Of a DNA stretch of 64,000 nt, positions 16,674 to 24,901 are shown piece after piece. A program made the translations under genes and the position numbers. Under the pieces are notes generated by a model. It was not told where the DNA came from. It ran no database searches and saw only the letters and a program-made list of their open reading frames with translations. The stretch covers positions 205,187 to 269,186 of the forward strand of contig NZ_KQ948932.1 in the NCBI RefSeq assembly GCF_001514235.1. The letters run 5' to 3'. Position 1 is the first letter of the stretch, and every line of letters begins with the position of its first letter. This stretch comes from Streptomyces caeruleatus. Its GTDB lineage: Bacteria; Actinomycetota; Actinomycetes; Streptomycetales; Streptomycetaceae.

Positions 16674-18029
16674 TCACACCTCGCCGCTCTTCCGCAGCGC
16701 GCTCCACGTCCGCGCGTCCACCACGCCGTCCGCGTCCAGCCCCTTCCGCTTCTGGAACGTCACCACCGCGTCGTGCGTCAGCGGACCGAAGATCCCGTCC
16801 GCCTCGCCGACCTCGGTGATGCCGTGCAGGTAGCGGAGCAGACACTGCGCCTCGCGGACCTGGCTGCCGCCCTCGCCCTGCTTCACGGCGAAGTCCCAGG
16901 TGCTGTTCCAGCCGGCGGTGTAGCCGACGCCGTGCTTCTGGTCCTCGTACACCGCCGGCTTCTCGCAGCTGGGCGGCGCCGCCGAGGCGACCGGCGGGTC
17001 GTCGCGCAGGGCGTACGTCACCGCCGTCGCGCCCAGCACCGCCGTGACCGCGAGGGACGCGACCAGCACCGGGCGGCGCCACCGACGGGGCCGTAGCCTC
17101 GGCAGGCGGGCGGAGGGCGAGGCGCCCGCGGCCTCCTCCACGCGGCGCAGAAGGGCCTCGGTGTCGGGGACCCGGGCGACGCGCGCCGCGTGTGTGGGGG
17201 CCAGACAGTCCCGGACGATCTCCCGCCATGGCTCCGGGAGTTCGGGCGACAGCCGCAGCTCCTCGGTGCCGCGCGCGTACCGTGTCGCCGCGTCCGTGCG
17301 GGCCTCCGTGCTGCCGCCCGGCAGCGGGAAGGAGCCGGTGAGGGCGACATGGGCGAGGACGCCGAAGGCCCAGATGTCCGCGGTCGGGCGGATGCGGGTG
17401 CCGCGTTCGTCGATCTCCGGCCAGAGCAGCTCGGGCGGGGTGTAGTCGGGGGTGGCGAAGGCGGGAGCGTACGCGTGCGTGCCCTCCAGTTCCGCGGCCA
17501 TGTTGAAGTCGGCCAGCCGTACCGAACCGCCCTTCAGCAGCAGCACGTTGGCCGGCTTCAGGTCACCGTGCACCCAGCCCGCGTGGTGCAGCTGGTGCAG
17601 GCCCTCACAGATCTGGGCCAGCAGCGCCGGGGCCGACTCCGGTGTCGGGTCGTGGTCCAGCACGGCGTCCAGGGAGCCCTCGGCCAGTTCCAGTACGAGC
17701 ACGCTGGCGCCGTCGAGCTCCGGGTGGTCCGGGTCGTCCACGGTCAGGGTGTCGTACATGCGGATCAGGCGCGGTGCGCGCAGCCGGCCCAGCAACTCCA
17801 CCTCGCGCTCGGCCAGTTCCCGCAGGTGCCGTAGCTGGCGGGGGGTGCGGGTGCCGGTGGGCAGGAACTTCAGGGCCGCCCGGGCGGGCAGCTCCGCGTC
17901 CCGTTCCGCCTTGGCGAGCCGGGCCGCGTACACGGTGGCGAAGGCGCCGGAGGCGAGCGGCTCGCGTACCTCCCACGGGCCGACCCGGTAGCCCTTCGGG
18001 ACGGATACGGCGTAGGACCGGCCGGTCAT
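16674..18029 (-). CDS. Ser/Thr protein kinase with transmembrane helix and peptidoglycan-binding domain
   Basis: 451 residues; the ATG at 18029 overlaps the stop of the FHA-like gene (ATGA). Kinase domain ~15-285: short glycine loop (LASGAFATVYAA), Lys54, then HGDLKPAN at 154-161 (a non-RD kinase) and DFN at 174-176 in place of DFG. The activation segment (THAYAPAFATPDYTPPELLW) has no usual phosphosite cluster. A basic linker and one membrane helix (~325-347) lead to an extracellular PG_binding_1 domain (~375-450, GSQVREAQCLLRYL...ARTWSALR). Its partner is the FHA-like protein encoded immediately upstream. A homologous pair lies at 18983-21372 and a fossil at 15325-15875. Confidence 0.9.
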   Translation of the reverse strand: MTGRSYAVSVPKGYRVGPWEVREPLASGAFATVYAARLAKAERDAELPARAALKFLPTGTRTPRQLRHLRELAEREVELLGRLRAPRLIRMYDTLTVDDPDHPELDGASVLVLELAEGSLDAVLDHDPTPESAPALLAQICEGLHQLHHAGWVHGDLKPANVLLLKGGSVRLADFNMAAELEGTHAYAPAFATPDYTPPELLWPEIDERGTRIRPTADIWAFGVLAHVALTGSFPLPGGSTEARTDAATRYARGTEELRLSPELPEPWREIVRDCLAPTHAARVARVPDTEALLRRVEEAAGASPSARLPRLRPRRWRRPVLVASLAVTAVLGATAVTYALRDDPPVASAAPPSCEKPAVYEDQKHGVGYTAGWNSTWDFAVKQGEGGSQVREAQCLLRYLHGITEVGEADGIFGPLTHDAVVTFQKRKGLDADGVVDARTWSALRKSGEV

Positions 18030-18766
18030 CGCAGCGACTCGGCGACGGGGGCCGTCAGCACCGTCAGGTCGTCCTCGCCGACCAGGTCGAAGCGGAGCGC
18101 GAGGGAGACCAGGGACTCCTTCTTGCCGTTGACGCGCCGGCCGGGCTCGGCGGTGTCGGGGCCCGGGCGCAGCCGGAGCTTGAGGGCGAGGTAGTCGATG
18201 TTCCAGTACACGGCGGACCGGCTGACGGCCGGCCAGACGCCCCGCAACCGCTCCACCAGCTCTTCTACCGCGGGCAGCGGCGCGTGCGGCTCGCCGCGCA
18301 GCCGGGGCTCGCACAGGGCGGCCAGCACCGCGAAGTACCTGCTGGTGCGGTCCAGAGCGAACGCGGGGGCCGTGACGGGACCGGGGAGACCTTGGCGGTC
18401 GGCGCTGCGGAAGGCGTGGCGCGGGGCCCAGACGTCGAAGGTGAGCAGGTCACCCGCGGCGGGCAGGACCACTCGCGCGAACTCGAACGGCACGGGCGCG
18501 TCGAGTCGCCCCGGCGCGATCTTGAGGTGCTCTCCGGCGCCCTCGGGGTTCTCCACCACATAGGTCTGATGCTCGCTCAGGTTGCTCAGCAGCCAGAAGG
18601 ACCGGTGGGCCGTGATCTCCCCGGCGACCCGGGGCACCCCTTCGTGCGCGATGGTCAGTCCGCCGTCCGGCGCGGCCCTGCCGAACGCGAGCCGCTCACC
18701 GGCCGCGATCCGCACCTGGCCGTCCACACTGACGCAGTCCGGTGGCACCACGATGACGCTGTACAT
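18026..18766 (-). CDS. FHA-like protein partnered with a kinase (copy 1)
   Basis: 246 residues. The N-terminal ~110 residues resemble a divergent FHA fold: MYSVIVVPP, GERLAFGRA (the FHA GR), then FWLLSNLSEHQTYVVE where FHA proteins have the S/N-G loop. Residues ~140-200 (RYFAVLAALCEPRLRGEP...VYWNIDYLALKLRL) are helical and resemble a winged-helix module. The ATG at 18766 begins the frame. The next gene overlaps its stop by 4 nt, so the kinase is co-translated. I infer phosphopeptide binding and kinase partnering; no direct evidence. The closest relative in the window is at 20599-21372. Confidence 0.75.
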   Translation of the reverse strand: MYSVIVVPPDCVSVDGQVRIAAGERLAFGRAAPDGGLTIAHEGVPRVAGEITAHRSFWLLSNLSEHQTYVVENPEGAGEHLKIAPGRLDAPVPFEFARVVLPAAGDLLTFDVWAPRHAFRSADRQGLPGPVTAPAFALDRTSRYFAVLAALCEPRLRGEPHAPLPAVEELVERLRGVWPAVSRSAVYWNIDYLALKLRLRPGPDTAEPGRRVNGKKESLVSLALRFDLVGEDDLTVLTAPVAESLR

Positions 18767-18982
18767 GGACCCGTCCCCCTCAAGATCCCCAGTTCAACGT
18801 TCAACAGGGGAAAGGGTAAGGGAGACCTGATTGCGGCAGCGAAGCTTTGGGCCGGCATGGCGCGTCGCGGCCTCCGGCCCTCCCCCGAGGGAGCCGGAAG
18901 CCGCGAACCGGGCCGTCACCAGGCGGCCACAGGACCACGATGACCTCGCTCGCCCGCGCGCGGTACCTGTGAACTCACAGGG

Positions 18983-20602
18983 TCACGCCTTCCGCGGCGG
19001 GGTGTACTCCTCTATGTAGTGAGCGACCCGGGCGGTGTAGTCGCGGTCCTGCGGCGTGTACTCCTTGAGGAAACGGGCGACACGAGTGGCGTAGGAGCCG
19101 GTGTTCGGGGGGACACCGCCCGCCTCGTTCACCTTCTTGTACGACGTCCGGTACGCGGTGGCGAGCAGCACCCGGCGGTCGCCCGCCAGGTTGTCGCGCA
19201 GCCGGGGCTCGATGAAACAGAGGTAGCGGCCCACGGCCGGAATCGACTCGGAGGGCGTGATGGGCGGTCGGGGCGTCTCCTTCGCGGGCACACCGTCGTC
19301 CCGGATCCACCAGCGCAGCACGGCCGGCGTCCAGCGGGCGATGCCGTACTCGTCCTTGTCGGGATCGGAGAGATCCGGATCGAAGTCGCTCTCGGCCTTC
19401 AGCAGCGCGGCGATTAGCGCGGGCGTGACCTCCGGCTGCACACAGTCGTGAGCGGAGTCGACGATCAGCCGGCGATACGCGGCCGGGATGCCCTTGTCCG
19501 TACGGAGCTCGCCGGCACCGTAGTTCGCGGGCGTCACCTTCTCGCTCTCCCCGTCCGAGCCGCCCGAGCCGCCGACGCCCGCCCAGTCGCTGACGCCGTA
19601 GCCGAGCACCGAGGCGGCGACGACGGCGACCGCCGTGGCCAGGACCCGCGTCCGGCGCAGGCGGCGGCGCGGCAGCAGCCTGCGGGGCAGCCGGGGCGAT
19701 CGGCCCGTGCCCGCCGCCTCCTCGACCCGCCGCAGCAGATCGTTCGTGGGGATCCGGCCGGCATGCGTCCGGGCCAGACAGTCCCGCACGATCTCCCGCC
19801 AGACGTCCGGCAGTTCGGGCGACAGCCGCAGCTCGTCGGTGCCACGGGCGTAGGCGGCGGCCGCGTCGCGGCGGGCCGTCGGGGTGGCGCCGGGCAGCGG
19901 GAAAGTGTCGGTGAGAACCAGATGGGCCAGCACGCCGAACGCCCACACGTCCGCCGACGGACGGATCCGGCGGCCCCGTTCACCGATCTCCGACCACAGC
20001 AGCTCGGGCGGGGTGTAGTCGGGCGTCGAGAAGGCGGGCGTGTACGCGTGCGTGCCCTCCAACTCCGCCGCCATGTTGAAGTCGGCCAGCCGGGCCGAAC
20101 CGTCCGCCATCAGCAGCACGTTGGCCGGCTTCAGATCCCCGTGCACCCAGCCCGCGTGATGCAGCTGCGCCAGCCCCTCGCAGATCTGCGCGAGCAGCAC
20201 GGGCCCGGCGTCCGGGCGGGGCTCCGCCGCGAGCAGCGCCGACAGGGAGCCCTCCGCCCGCTCCAGTACGAGGACGGTGGCGCCGTCGAGGGCGGGGCTC
20301 GCCGGGTCGTCGACGGTGAGGGTGTCGTACATCCGGATCAGCCGCGGCTGCTTCAGCCGGCGGTACAACTCGACCTCGCGCTCGACGATCTCGCGCAGGT
20401 GGGTGAGCTGGCGCGGGGTTCCGGTGCCGGTGGGCAGGAACTTCAGGGCCGCCGCCTTCGGCAGGCCCGGCGGATCCCCGTCGGACGCGACGCGCCTGCC
20501 CTCGTACACACTTCCGAACGCCCCCGTGGCGATCGGCTCCCGCACCTCCCACGCGCCCACCCGGTACCCCCTCGGCACCGGCACGGCGTACGGCTCGGTC
20601 AC
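18983..20602 (-). CDS. Ser/Thr protein kinase fused to an extracellular lytic-transglycosylase-like domain
   Basis: 539 residues from the GTG at 20602, which overlaps the FHA-like stop (GTGA). The kinase domain is collinear with the 16674-18029 kinase: Lys54, HGDLKPAN (154-161), DFN (174-176). One membrane helix follows (~321-345). The extracellular ~375-500 resembles an SLT goose-lysozyme fold: ALIAALLKAESDFDP (Glu as catalytic candidate near 401), YGIARWTP in the position of GLMQLMP, then VGRYLCFIEPRLRDNLAGDRR and a Tyr/Val tail. The last ~37 residues contain a near-duplicate (RVARFLKEYTP, RVAHYIEEYTP). A sensor that binds or cleaves peptidoglycan is plausible; cleavage is unproven. Confidence 0.82.
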   Translation of the reverse strand: MTEPYAVPVPRGYRVGAWEVREPIATGAFGSVYEGRRVASDGDPPGLPKAAALKFLPTGTGTPRQLTHLREIVEREVELYRRLKQPRLIRMYDTLTVDDPASPALDGATVLVLERAEGSLSALLAAEPRPDAGPVLLAQICEGLAQLHHAGWVHGDLKPANVLLMADGSARLADFNMAAELEGTHAYTPAFSTPDYTPPELLWSEIGERGRRIRPSADVWAFGVLAHLVLTDTFPLPGATPTARRDAAAAYARGTDELRLSPELPDVWREIVRDCLARTHAGRIPTNDLLRRVEEAAGTGRSPRLPRRLLPRRRLRRTRVLATAVAVVAASVLGYGVSDWAGVGGSGGSDGESEKVTPANYGAGELRTDKGIPAAYRRLIVDSAHDCVQPEVTPALIAALLKAESDFDPDLSDPDKDEYGIARWTPAVLRWWIRDDGVPAKETPRPPITPSESIPAVGRYLCFIEPRLRDNLAGDRRVLLATAYRTSYKKVNEAGGVPPNTGSYATRVARFLKEYTPQDRDYTARVAHYIEEYTPPRKA

Positions 20603-21372
20603 CGGTCCTGCCGACCCGGAGCCGAGGCGGACGAGGGCTCGCGCGGTGACTTGCTCAGCACGACGAGGTCGTCCTCCCGCACCAGGTCGAACCGCAGCGC
20701 CAGCGAGACCAGCGACTCCTTCTTGCCGTTGAGCCGCGGACCCGTGTCCGCCGTGTCCGGGCCGGGCTTGAGGCGCAGTTTCACGGCGAGGTAGTCGATG
20801 TTCCACTGCACGGACGTACGGGAAGCGGTCGGCCAGTGCGGCCGCAGCCGGTCCACCACCTGGTCCACCGTGGGCAGCGCGGCGTGCGGTTCGCCGCGCA
20901 GCCGGGGTTCGCACAGCGCCGCGAGGACCGCGAAGTAGCGCTTGGTGCGGTCCACGGAGAAGGCGGGCGCGGTGGTCGCGCCGTCCAGGCCGCCGTCGGA
21001 GCTCAGGTAGTCATGGCGCGGCGCCCACACCTCGATGGCCAGCAGATCGCCGGCCGCGGGCAGCACGATCCGCGAGAACTCGAACGGGATCGGCGCGTCC
21101 AGGCGCCCCGGCCCCACCTTGATGTGCTCGCCCGCCCCCTCCGGGTTCTCCACGACGTACGTCTGTTCCCGGCTGAGGTTGCTCAGTATCCAGAAGGCGC
21201 CCTGCGCGGTGATCTCACCCGCTCTGCGGGACACCCCGTCGTGCGCGATGGTCAGGTCGTTGTCACCGGCGGAACGGCCGAAGCCGAGCCGCTCGCCGGG
21301 CGCCAGCCGCAGCTGGCCGCGATCGGTCTCGTCCTCCGTGGTCGGCGGAGGTACCACGATGATGCTGTACAA
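20599..21372 (-). CDS. FHA-like protein partnered with a kinase (copy 2)
   Basis: 257 residues, homologous throughout to the 18026-18766 product: MYSIIVVPPPT, GERLGFGRS, FWILSNLSREQTYVVE, then the helical module RYFAVLAALCEPRLRGEPHA...QWNIDYLAVKLRL. It differs by a short insertion after residue 12 and a longer C-terminal tail. It is first in the minus-strand run FHA2-kinase2-FHA1-kinase1, each pair overlapping by 4 nt; the pairs are separated by a 216-nt gap (18767-18982). The arrangement shows duplication of a two-gene module. A hairpin at 21425-21464 separates it from the gene upstream. Confidence 0.75.
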   Translation of the reverse strand: MYSIIVVPPPTTEDETDRGQLRLAPGERLGFGRSAGDNDLTIAHDGVSRRAGEITAQGAFWILSNLSREQTYVVENPEGAGEHIKVGPGRLDAPIPFEFSRIVLPAAGDLLAIEVWAPRHDYLSSDGGLDGATTAPAFSVDRTKRYFAVLAALCEPRLRGEPHAALPTVDQVVDRLRPHWPTASRTSVQWNIDYLAVKLRLKPGPDTADTGPRLNGKKESLVSLALRFDLVREDDLVVLSKSPREPSSASAPGRQDR

Positions 21373-21424
21373 GGTGCGTCTCCCCGTGCCTGACGGCTAC
21401 CCACGCCAGATTAGGGGGACGCGG

Positions 21425-21464
21425 CGGGGCCGTGTCCCCCTCGTACGAGTGAGACACGGCCCCG
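21425..21464 (-). terminator. Terminator hairpin downstream of the 21536-22171 gene
   Basis: A perfect 12-bp stem (21425-21436 with 21453-21464) has a 16-nt loop. It separates the membrane-protein gene from the FHA/kinase run. Confidence 0.65.
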
Positions 21465-21535
21465 GCTGTTAAATGGCGCGAACTCTTCAGTCACGCGTGA
21501 ACGTGCGTGAACTTTCGGTGAGTTCGGTGAAGCGT

Positions 21536-22171
21536 TCAGTACCGCGGGCGGTTGAACCAGGCCGAAGCCGCGCTGTTGACCATCGAGGCGAGGATGATGC
21601 CCGCGATGGCGAGGGAGATGAGCCCGCCGAAGGTGGCGGAGCCGCTCCCGCCGCTCACGATGTTGCCAATGCCGCCGAGGATCATCAGCGACGCGTAGAC
21701 GATCGTGGTGACGCGGATGCCGCTGCCACCGTTCTTGAACTTGACGCCCAGGAAGATGGAGAGGGCGCCCAGGCCCACCATGAGCGCCGCGATCAGGAAG
21801 CCGAGACCCGCCAGCGCGTCGGTGGAGTCACCCGAGCCGACGCCGTTGGACACGTCCTGGGCGGCGCCGACGAAGACGCCGGTGATGACGCCGAACAGGA
21901 TCTGGAAGCCGGCGAGGATGAAGAGGAAGACGCGCGCGGTCTTCATCAGACCGGGCATCTCCATCGGCATCCCGTTCCCGCCGGGGTAACCCGGGTATCC
22001 CGGGTAGCCGGGCTGGGCCGGCTGACCCTGCGGGTAGCCGTAGCCGGGCTGCTGCTGGGGCGCGCCCTGCGGGTAGCCGTAGCCCGGCTGGGCAGGGGGC
22101 TGCTGCGGCGGGTAGCCGGGCTGCTGGCCCTGGGGCGGGCCGTAGGGGTTGTTCGGGTCGCCGAAGCTCAT
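21536..22171 (-). CDS. Membrane protein with Pro/Gln/Gly/Tyr-rich N-terminus
   Basis: 211 residues. Residues 1-70 are low complexity with repeated PGY and YPQGQP units; the rest has four hydrophobic segments (about 77-98, 118-140, 152-172, 180-202), the first being FLFILAGFQILFGVITGVFVG. The topology suggests a small four-helix membrane protein with a disordered cytoplasmic tail, common in Streptomyces and without known function. The ATG at 22171 follows a purine-rich aaggaagga site. It is divergent from folD across 277 nt with no other gene. Confidence 0.8.
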   Translation of the reverse strand: MSFGDPNNPYGPPQGQQPGYPPQQPPAQPGYGYPQGAPQQQPGYGYPQGQPAQPGYPGYPGYPGGNGMPMEMPGLMKTARVFLFILAGFQILFGVITGVFVGAAQDVSNGVGSGDSTDALAGLGFLIAALMVGLGALSIFLGVKFKNGGSGIRVTTIVYASLMILGGIGNIVSGGSGSATFGGLISLAIAGIILASMVNSAASAWFNRPRY

Positions 22172-22448
22172 CGGGCGGTCCTTCCTCCGTTTTTAATCCA
22201 GTGCGGGGACGACGCGTGGCACGGTTCGGAGGAAGTTCTACGGATGCGGTTCGTCCCCCCGGTACTGCCCCGCGGCACTAGCGTCTCATCGTTCTTTAGA
22301 CGCCTCTTACTTGTCCAGCCGCATTCCCTATGTGTTGTGCAAGTGCAACATCACTGATCATGGGCGGATACGGGAGGAGATGCGGCGGCGCGGGTCTGGG
22401 GAGACCCGGATTGGAACCGGGAGGGCGTCATCCGCGAGGATGGGAGGC

Positions 22449-23303
22449 ATGACCGCCCAGATTCTCGATGGCAAGGCCACCGCAGCCGCGATCAAGTCCG
22501 ATCTGACCGCCCGCGTGGCGGCGCTGAAGGAGAAGGGCGTCACGCCCGGCCTCGGCACGATCCTGGTCGGGGAAGACCCCGGCTCCCAGAAGTACGTCGC
22601 CGGCAAGCACCGCGACTGCGCCCAGGTAGGCATCGCCTCCATCCAGCGCGAACTGCCCGCCACGGCGACCCAGGAGGAGATCGAGGCGGTCGTCCGCGAG
22701 CTGAACGAGGACCCCGCCTGCACCGGTTACATCGTCCAGCTGCCGCTGCCCAAGGGCATCGACGAGAACCGGATCCTGGAGCTGATGGACCCGGACAAGG
22801 ACGCCGACGGCCTGCACCCGATGAACCTCGGCCGCCTCGTCCTGAACGAGCCGGCCCCGCTGCCCTGCACCCCCAACGGCGTCCTCACCCTCCTGCGCCG
22901 GTACGGCGTGGAGATCAAGGGCGCCGAGGTCGTGGTCGTCGGCCGCGGTGTCACCATCGGCCGTCCGATGCCGCTGCTGCTGACCCGGCGCAGCGAGAAC
23001 GCGACGGTGACCCAGTGCCACACCGGCACGCGGGACCTGGCAGCCCACCTGCGTCGCGCCGACATCATCGTCGCCGCCGCGGGCTCCGCCCACCTGATCC
23101 GCCCCGAGGACGTCAAGCCCGGCGCGGCCGTCCTCGACGTCGGTGTCTCGCGCAACGCCGAGGGCAAGATCGTGGGCGACGTCCACCCCGGTGTCGCCGA
23201 GGTGGCCGGCTTCATCTCCCCGAACCCCGGTGGCGTGGGCCCGATGACGCGGGCGCAGCTGCTGGTCAACGTGGTCGAGGCGGCGGAGCGCAGTGCCGGC
23301 TGA
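22449..23303 (+). CDS. folD: Methylenetetrahydrofolate dehydrogenase / cyclohydrolase
   Basis: Interconverts 5,10-methylene-THF and 10-formyl-THF, supplying formyl groups to purN and purH. 284 residues from the ATG at 22449 (MTAQILDGKATAAAIKSDL) with gggaggc upstream; the open frame back to 22311 does not match the family. The catalytic Tyr-Lys are in KYVAGKHRDC near residue 55; VQLPLPKG near 100 and the NADP loop VVVVGRGVTIGRP near 165 are present. The next gene starts inside its last codons. Full length. Confidence 0.96.
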   Translation: MTAQILDGKATAAAIKSDLTARVAALKEKGVTPGLGTILVGEDPGSQKYVAGKHRDCAQVGIASIQRELPATATQEEIEAVVRELNEDPACTGYIVQLPLPKGIDENRILELMDPDKDADGLHPMNLGRLVLNEPAPLPCTPNGVLTLLRRYGVEIKGAEVVVVGRGVTIGRPMPLLLTRRSENATVTQCHTGTRDLAAHLRRADIIVAAAGSAHLIRPEDVKPGAAVLDVGVSRNAEGKIVGDVHPGVAEVAGFISPNPGGVGPMTRAQLLVNVVEAAERSAG

Positions 23304-23769
23304 GACGGGCTCCGACAAGGCGGAGGAGATCGAGGTCCGGGACCCGGTGAGCGCCCCGGACGCGGCGGGCGTGCCCCGGCGCACCACCCGCCGCTTCCCG
23401 CTGTTCACCAGGGACACGGCCCGCCCCGAGGGCGGCGGCCGCGCCGCGTCGGGTGACGCCCCGGCGCCCGCCCGGCAGTGGCCGGTCCTGCTGGTCCTCG
23501 GCATGGTCGGCGTGGGCCTGCTGATCACCGCGCTCGACGTGTTCCGGGTCGGCACGCTGGTGATCGGCAGCGCGCTGCTGGCCGGTGCGGTGCTGCGCTG
23601 GTTCCTGCCGAGCGTCGGCATGCTCGCCGTACGCTCCCGCTTCACCGACATCGTGACGTACGGCGTGCTGGGCCTGGTGATCGTGCTGCTGGCGCTGATG
23701 GCGCAGCCGGATCCGTTGCTGAAGGTCCCGTTCCTGAAGGACGCGCTGCACTTCACGGTGGACAGCTGA
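23293..23769 (+). CDS. DUF3017 family small membrane protein
   Basis: 158 residues from the GTG at 23293, overlapping the end of folD by 11 nt. The N-terminal ~60 residues are hydrophilic. Three hydrophobic segments follow (about 64-81, 83-104, 118-139), including WPVLLVLGMVGVGLLITALDVF. This size, topology and place after folD match the DUF3017 family of Actinobacteria; function unknown. A strong hairpin follows at 23791. Confidence 0.85.
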   Translation: MPAETGSDKAEEIEVRDPVSAPDAAGVPRRTTRRFPLFTRDTARPEGGGRAASGDAPAPARQWPVLLVLGMVGVGLLITALDVFRVGTLVIGSALLAGAVLRWFLPSVGMLAVRSRFTDIVTYGVLGLVIVLLALMAQPDPLLKVPFLKDALHFTVDS

Positions 23770-23790
23770 CGCCGGGGCCCCGGTTCCGGC

Positions 23791-23842
23791 GCGTGACGGC
23801 GGCCCGTCCTCTCCCCCGAGGAAGGACGGGCCGCCGTCGCGC
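23791..23842 (+). terminator. Terminator after folD operon
   Basis: A 16-bp perfect stem (23795-23810 with 23823-23838) is extended to 20 bp with one G-T pair, with a 12-nt loop. GC-rich, without a T run. Confidence 0.8.
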
Positions 23843-23991
23843 GTCCACCCTCGGGCACGGCGGCGAGGCTGTTCAACGGCTGTCCGTGCGCTGTGGCACG
23901 GAAGTGACCGTTCCGCTACGTCGGGGCCGGTCCGGGAACCGATGTGCCGTTGCGTGTCGTCACCTGATCGGATCTGGTTCGGAGGTGAGCG

Positions 23992-24483
23992 ATGGGTGCC
24001 TGGCAGCCGCTGCCCGACGATCTGCCGTCGGAGGTGCGGCATTTCGTGGAGCAGTTGCGGCAGCTCAAGGACCGCACGGGCCTGAGTCTGGTCGCGCTGG
24101 GCGCGCGTACCGCGTACAGCAAGTCCTCCTGGCAGCGCTACCTCAACGCCACCCAGCCCCCGCCCCGGCAGGCGGTGGTCGCGCTGTGCCGGGTCGCGGA
24201 CGTCGGCAAGGACGAGGCGGAGCGCTTCGGGGTGCGGTGGGAACTGGCGGTGCAGGCCTGGCCGAAGCCGGTGACGGGGCCGTTGCCGACGAAGCCGGAG
24301 GGGTCGGCCGAGACGGCGGCCGGGGGCGGCGGCGAGGAGTACGAGGACGATCCCACGCTGCCGTGGTGGGACGCGCCGCCCCGTAGGTCCGGGCCGCCCA
24401 CGGGGAGGCTGCTGGCCGTCGCCGTGGTGCTCGCCGTGGCACTGGTGCTGGCGGCTGTGGTCGGGGCCGTTGTGCTGGGCTGA
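23992..24483 (+). CDS. Membrane-anchored XRE-type helix-turn-helix protein (short paralogue)
   Basis: 163 residues. The N-terminal ~80 form an HTH domain: FVEQLRQLKDRTGLSLVALG, then ARTAYSKSSWQRYLNA as recognition helix. A low-complexity linker leads to a single C-terminal hydrophobic helix (~141-162, LAVAVVLAVALVLAAVVGAVVLG) that ends the protein. This predicts a tail-anchored DNA-binding protein with its HTH in the cytoplasm. The next gene is a longer paralogue with the same N-terminus, suggesting duplication. The ligand and target are unknown. Confidence 0.8.
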   Translation: MGAWQPLPDDLPSEVRHFVEQLRQLKDRTGLSLVALGARTAYSKSSWQRYLNATQPPPRQAVVALCRVADVGKDEAERFGVRWELAVQAWPKPVTGPLPTKPEGSAETAAGGGGEEYEDDPTLPWWDAPPRRSGPPTGRLLAVAVVLAVALVLAAVVGAVVLG

Positions 24484-24901
24484 GCACGCCGGGAGTGATG
24501 TGTCCGAATCGCCCGGATACAACACGTGTGACCTGAGTATTCTCCTATGTGCTTTCCGTGTGTCGATGTGTTGACAAGTTCGCGGATTTGCAAGGAATTC
24601 GTTCGGTAAGCGGGCTAGCGTGGTCGATCGGGACGTCCGGGGCGTCCCGCTGGTCTGTAAGGGCTTACTACCAGGGTTGTGTCGGCCGGAGAGGGAGGCC
24701 GGTGGAACACTGGACGCCATCCGGTGGGCGTGCGACGGTGCATGGCCACGGTCCGGATGCTCCCGTGCGCCCCCACCCCGGGAACTGAGATCCTTGTCGG
24801 GCGCATCCCTGTGGGTAGCCAGAACGGGGACTCGGCAGAGGGCGTCACGCGCGGGGGAACGCGAGAAACACCAGCACGAACCGGGGGAAGAGGGGGAAGC
24901 A
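24484..24901. other. Intergenic region between the two HTH genes
   Basis: 418 nt with no convincing gene. The first ~150 nt are less GC-rich, with a ttgaca hexamer at 24571 that could be a -35 box, but no good -10 at standard spacing. A promoter for the 24902 gene is likely here. The rest shows nothing I can name. Confidence 0.4.
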
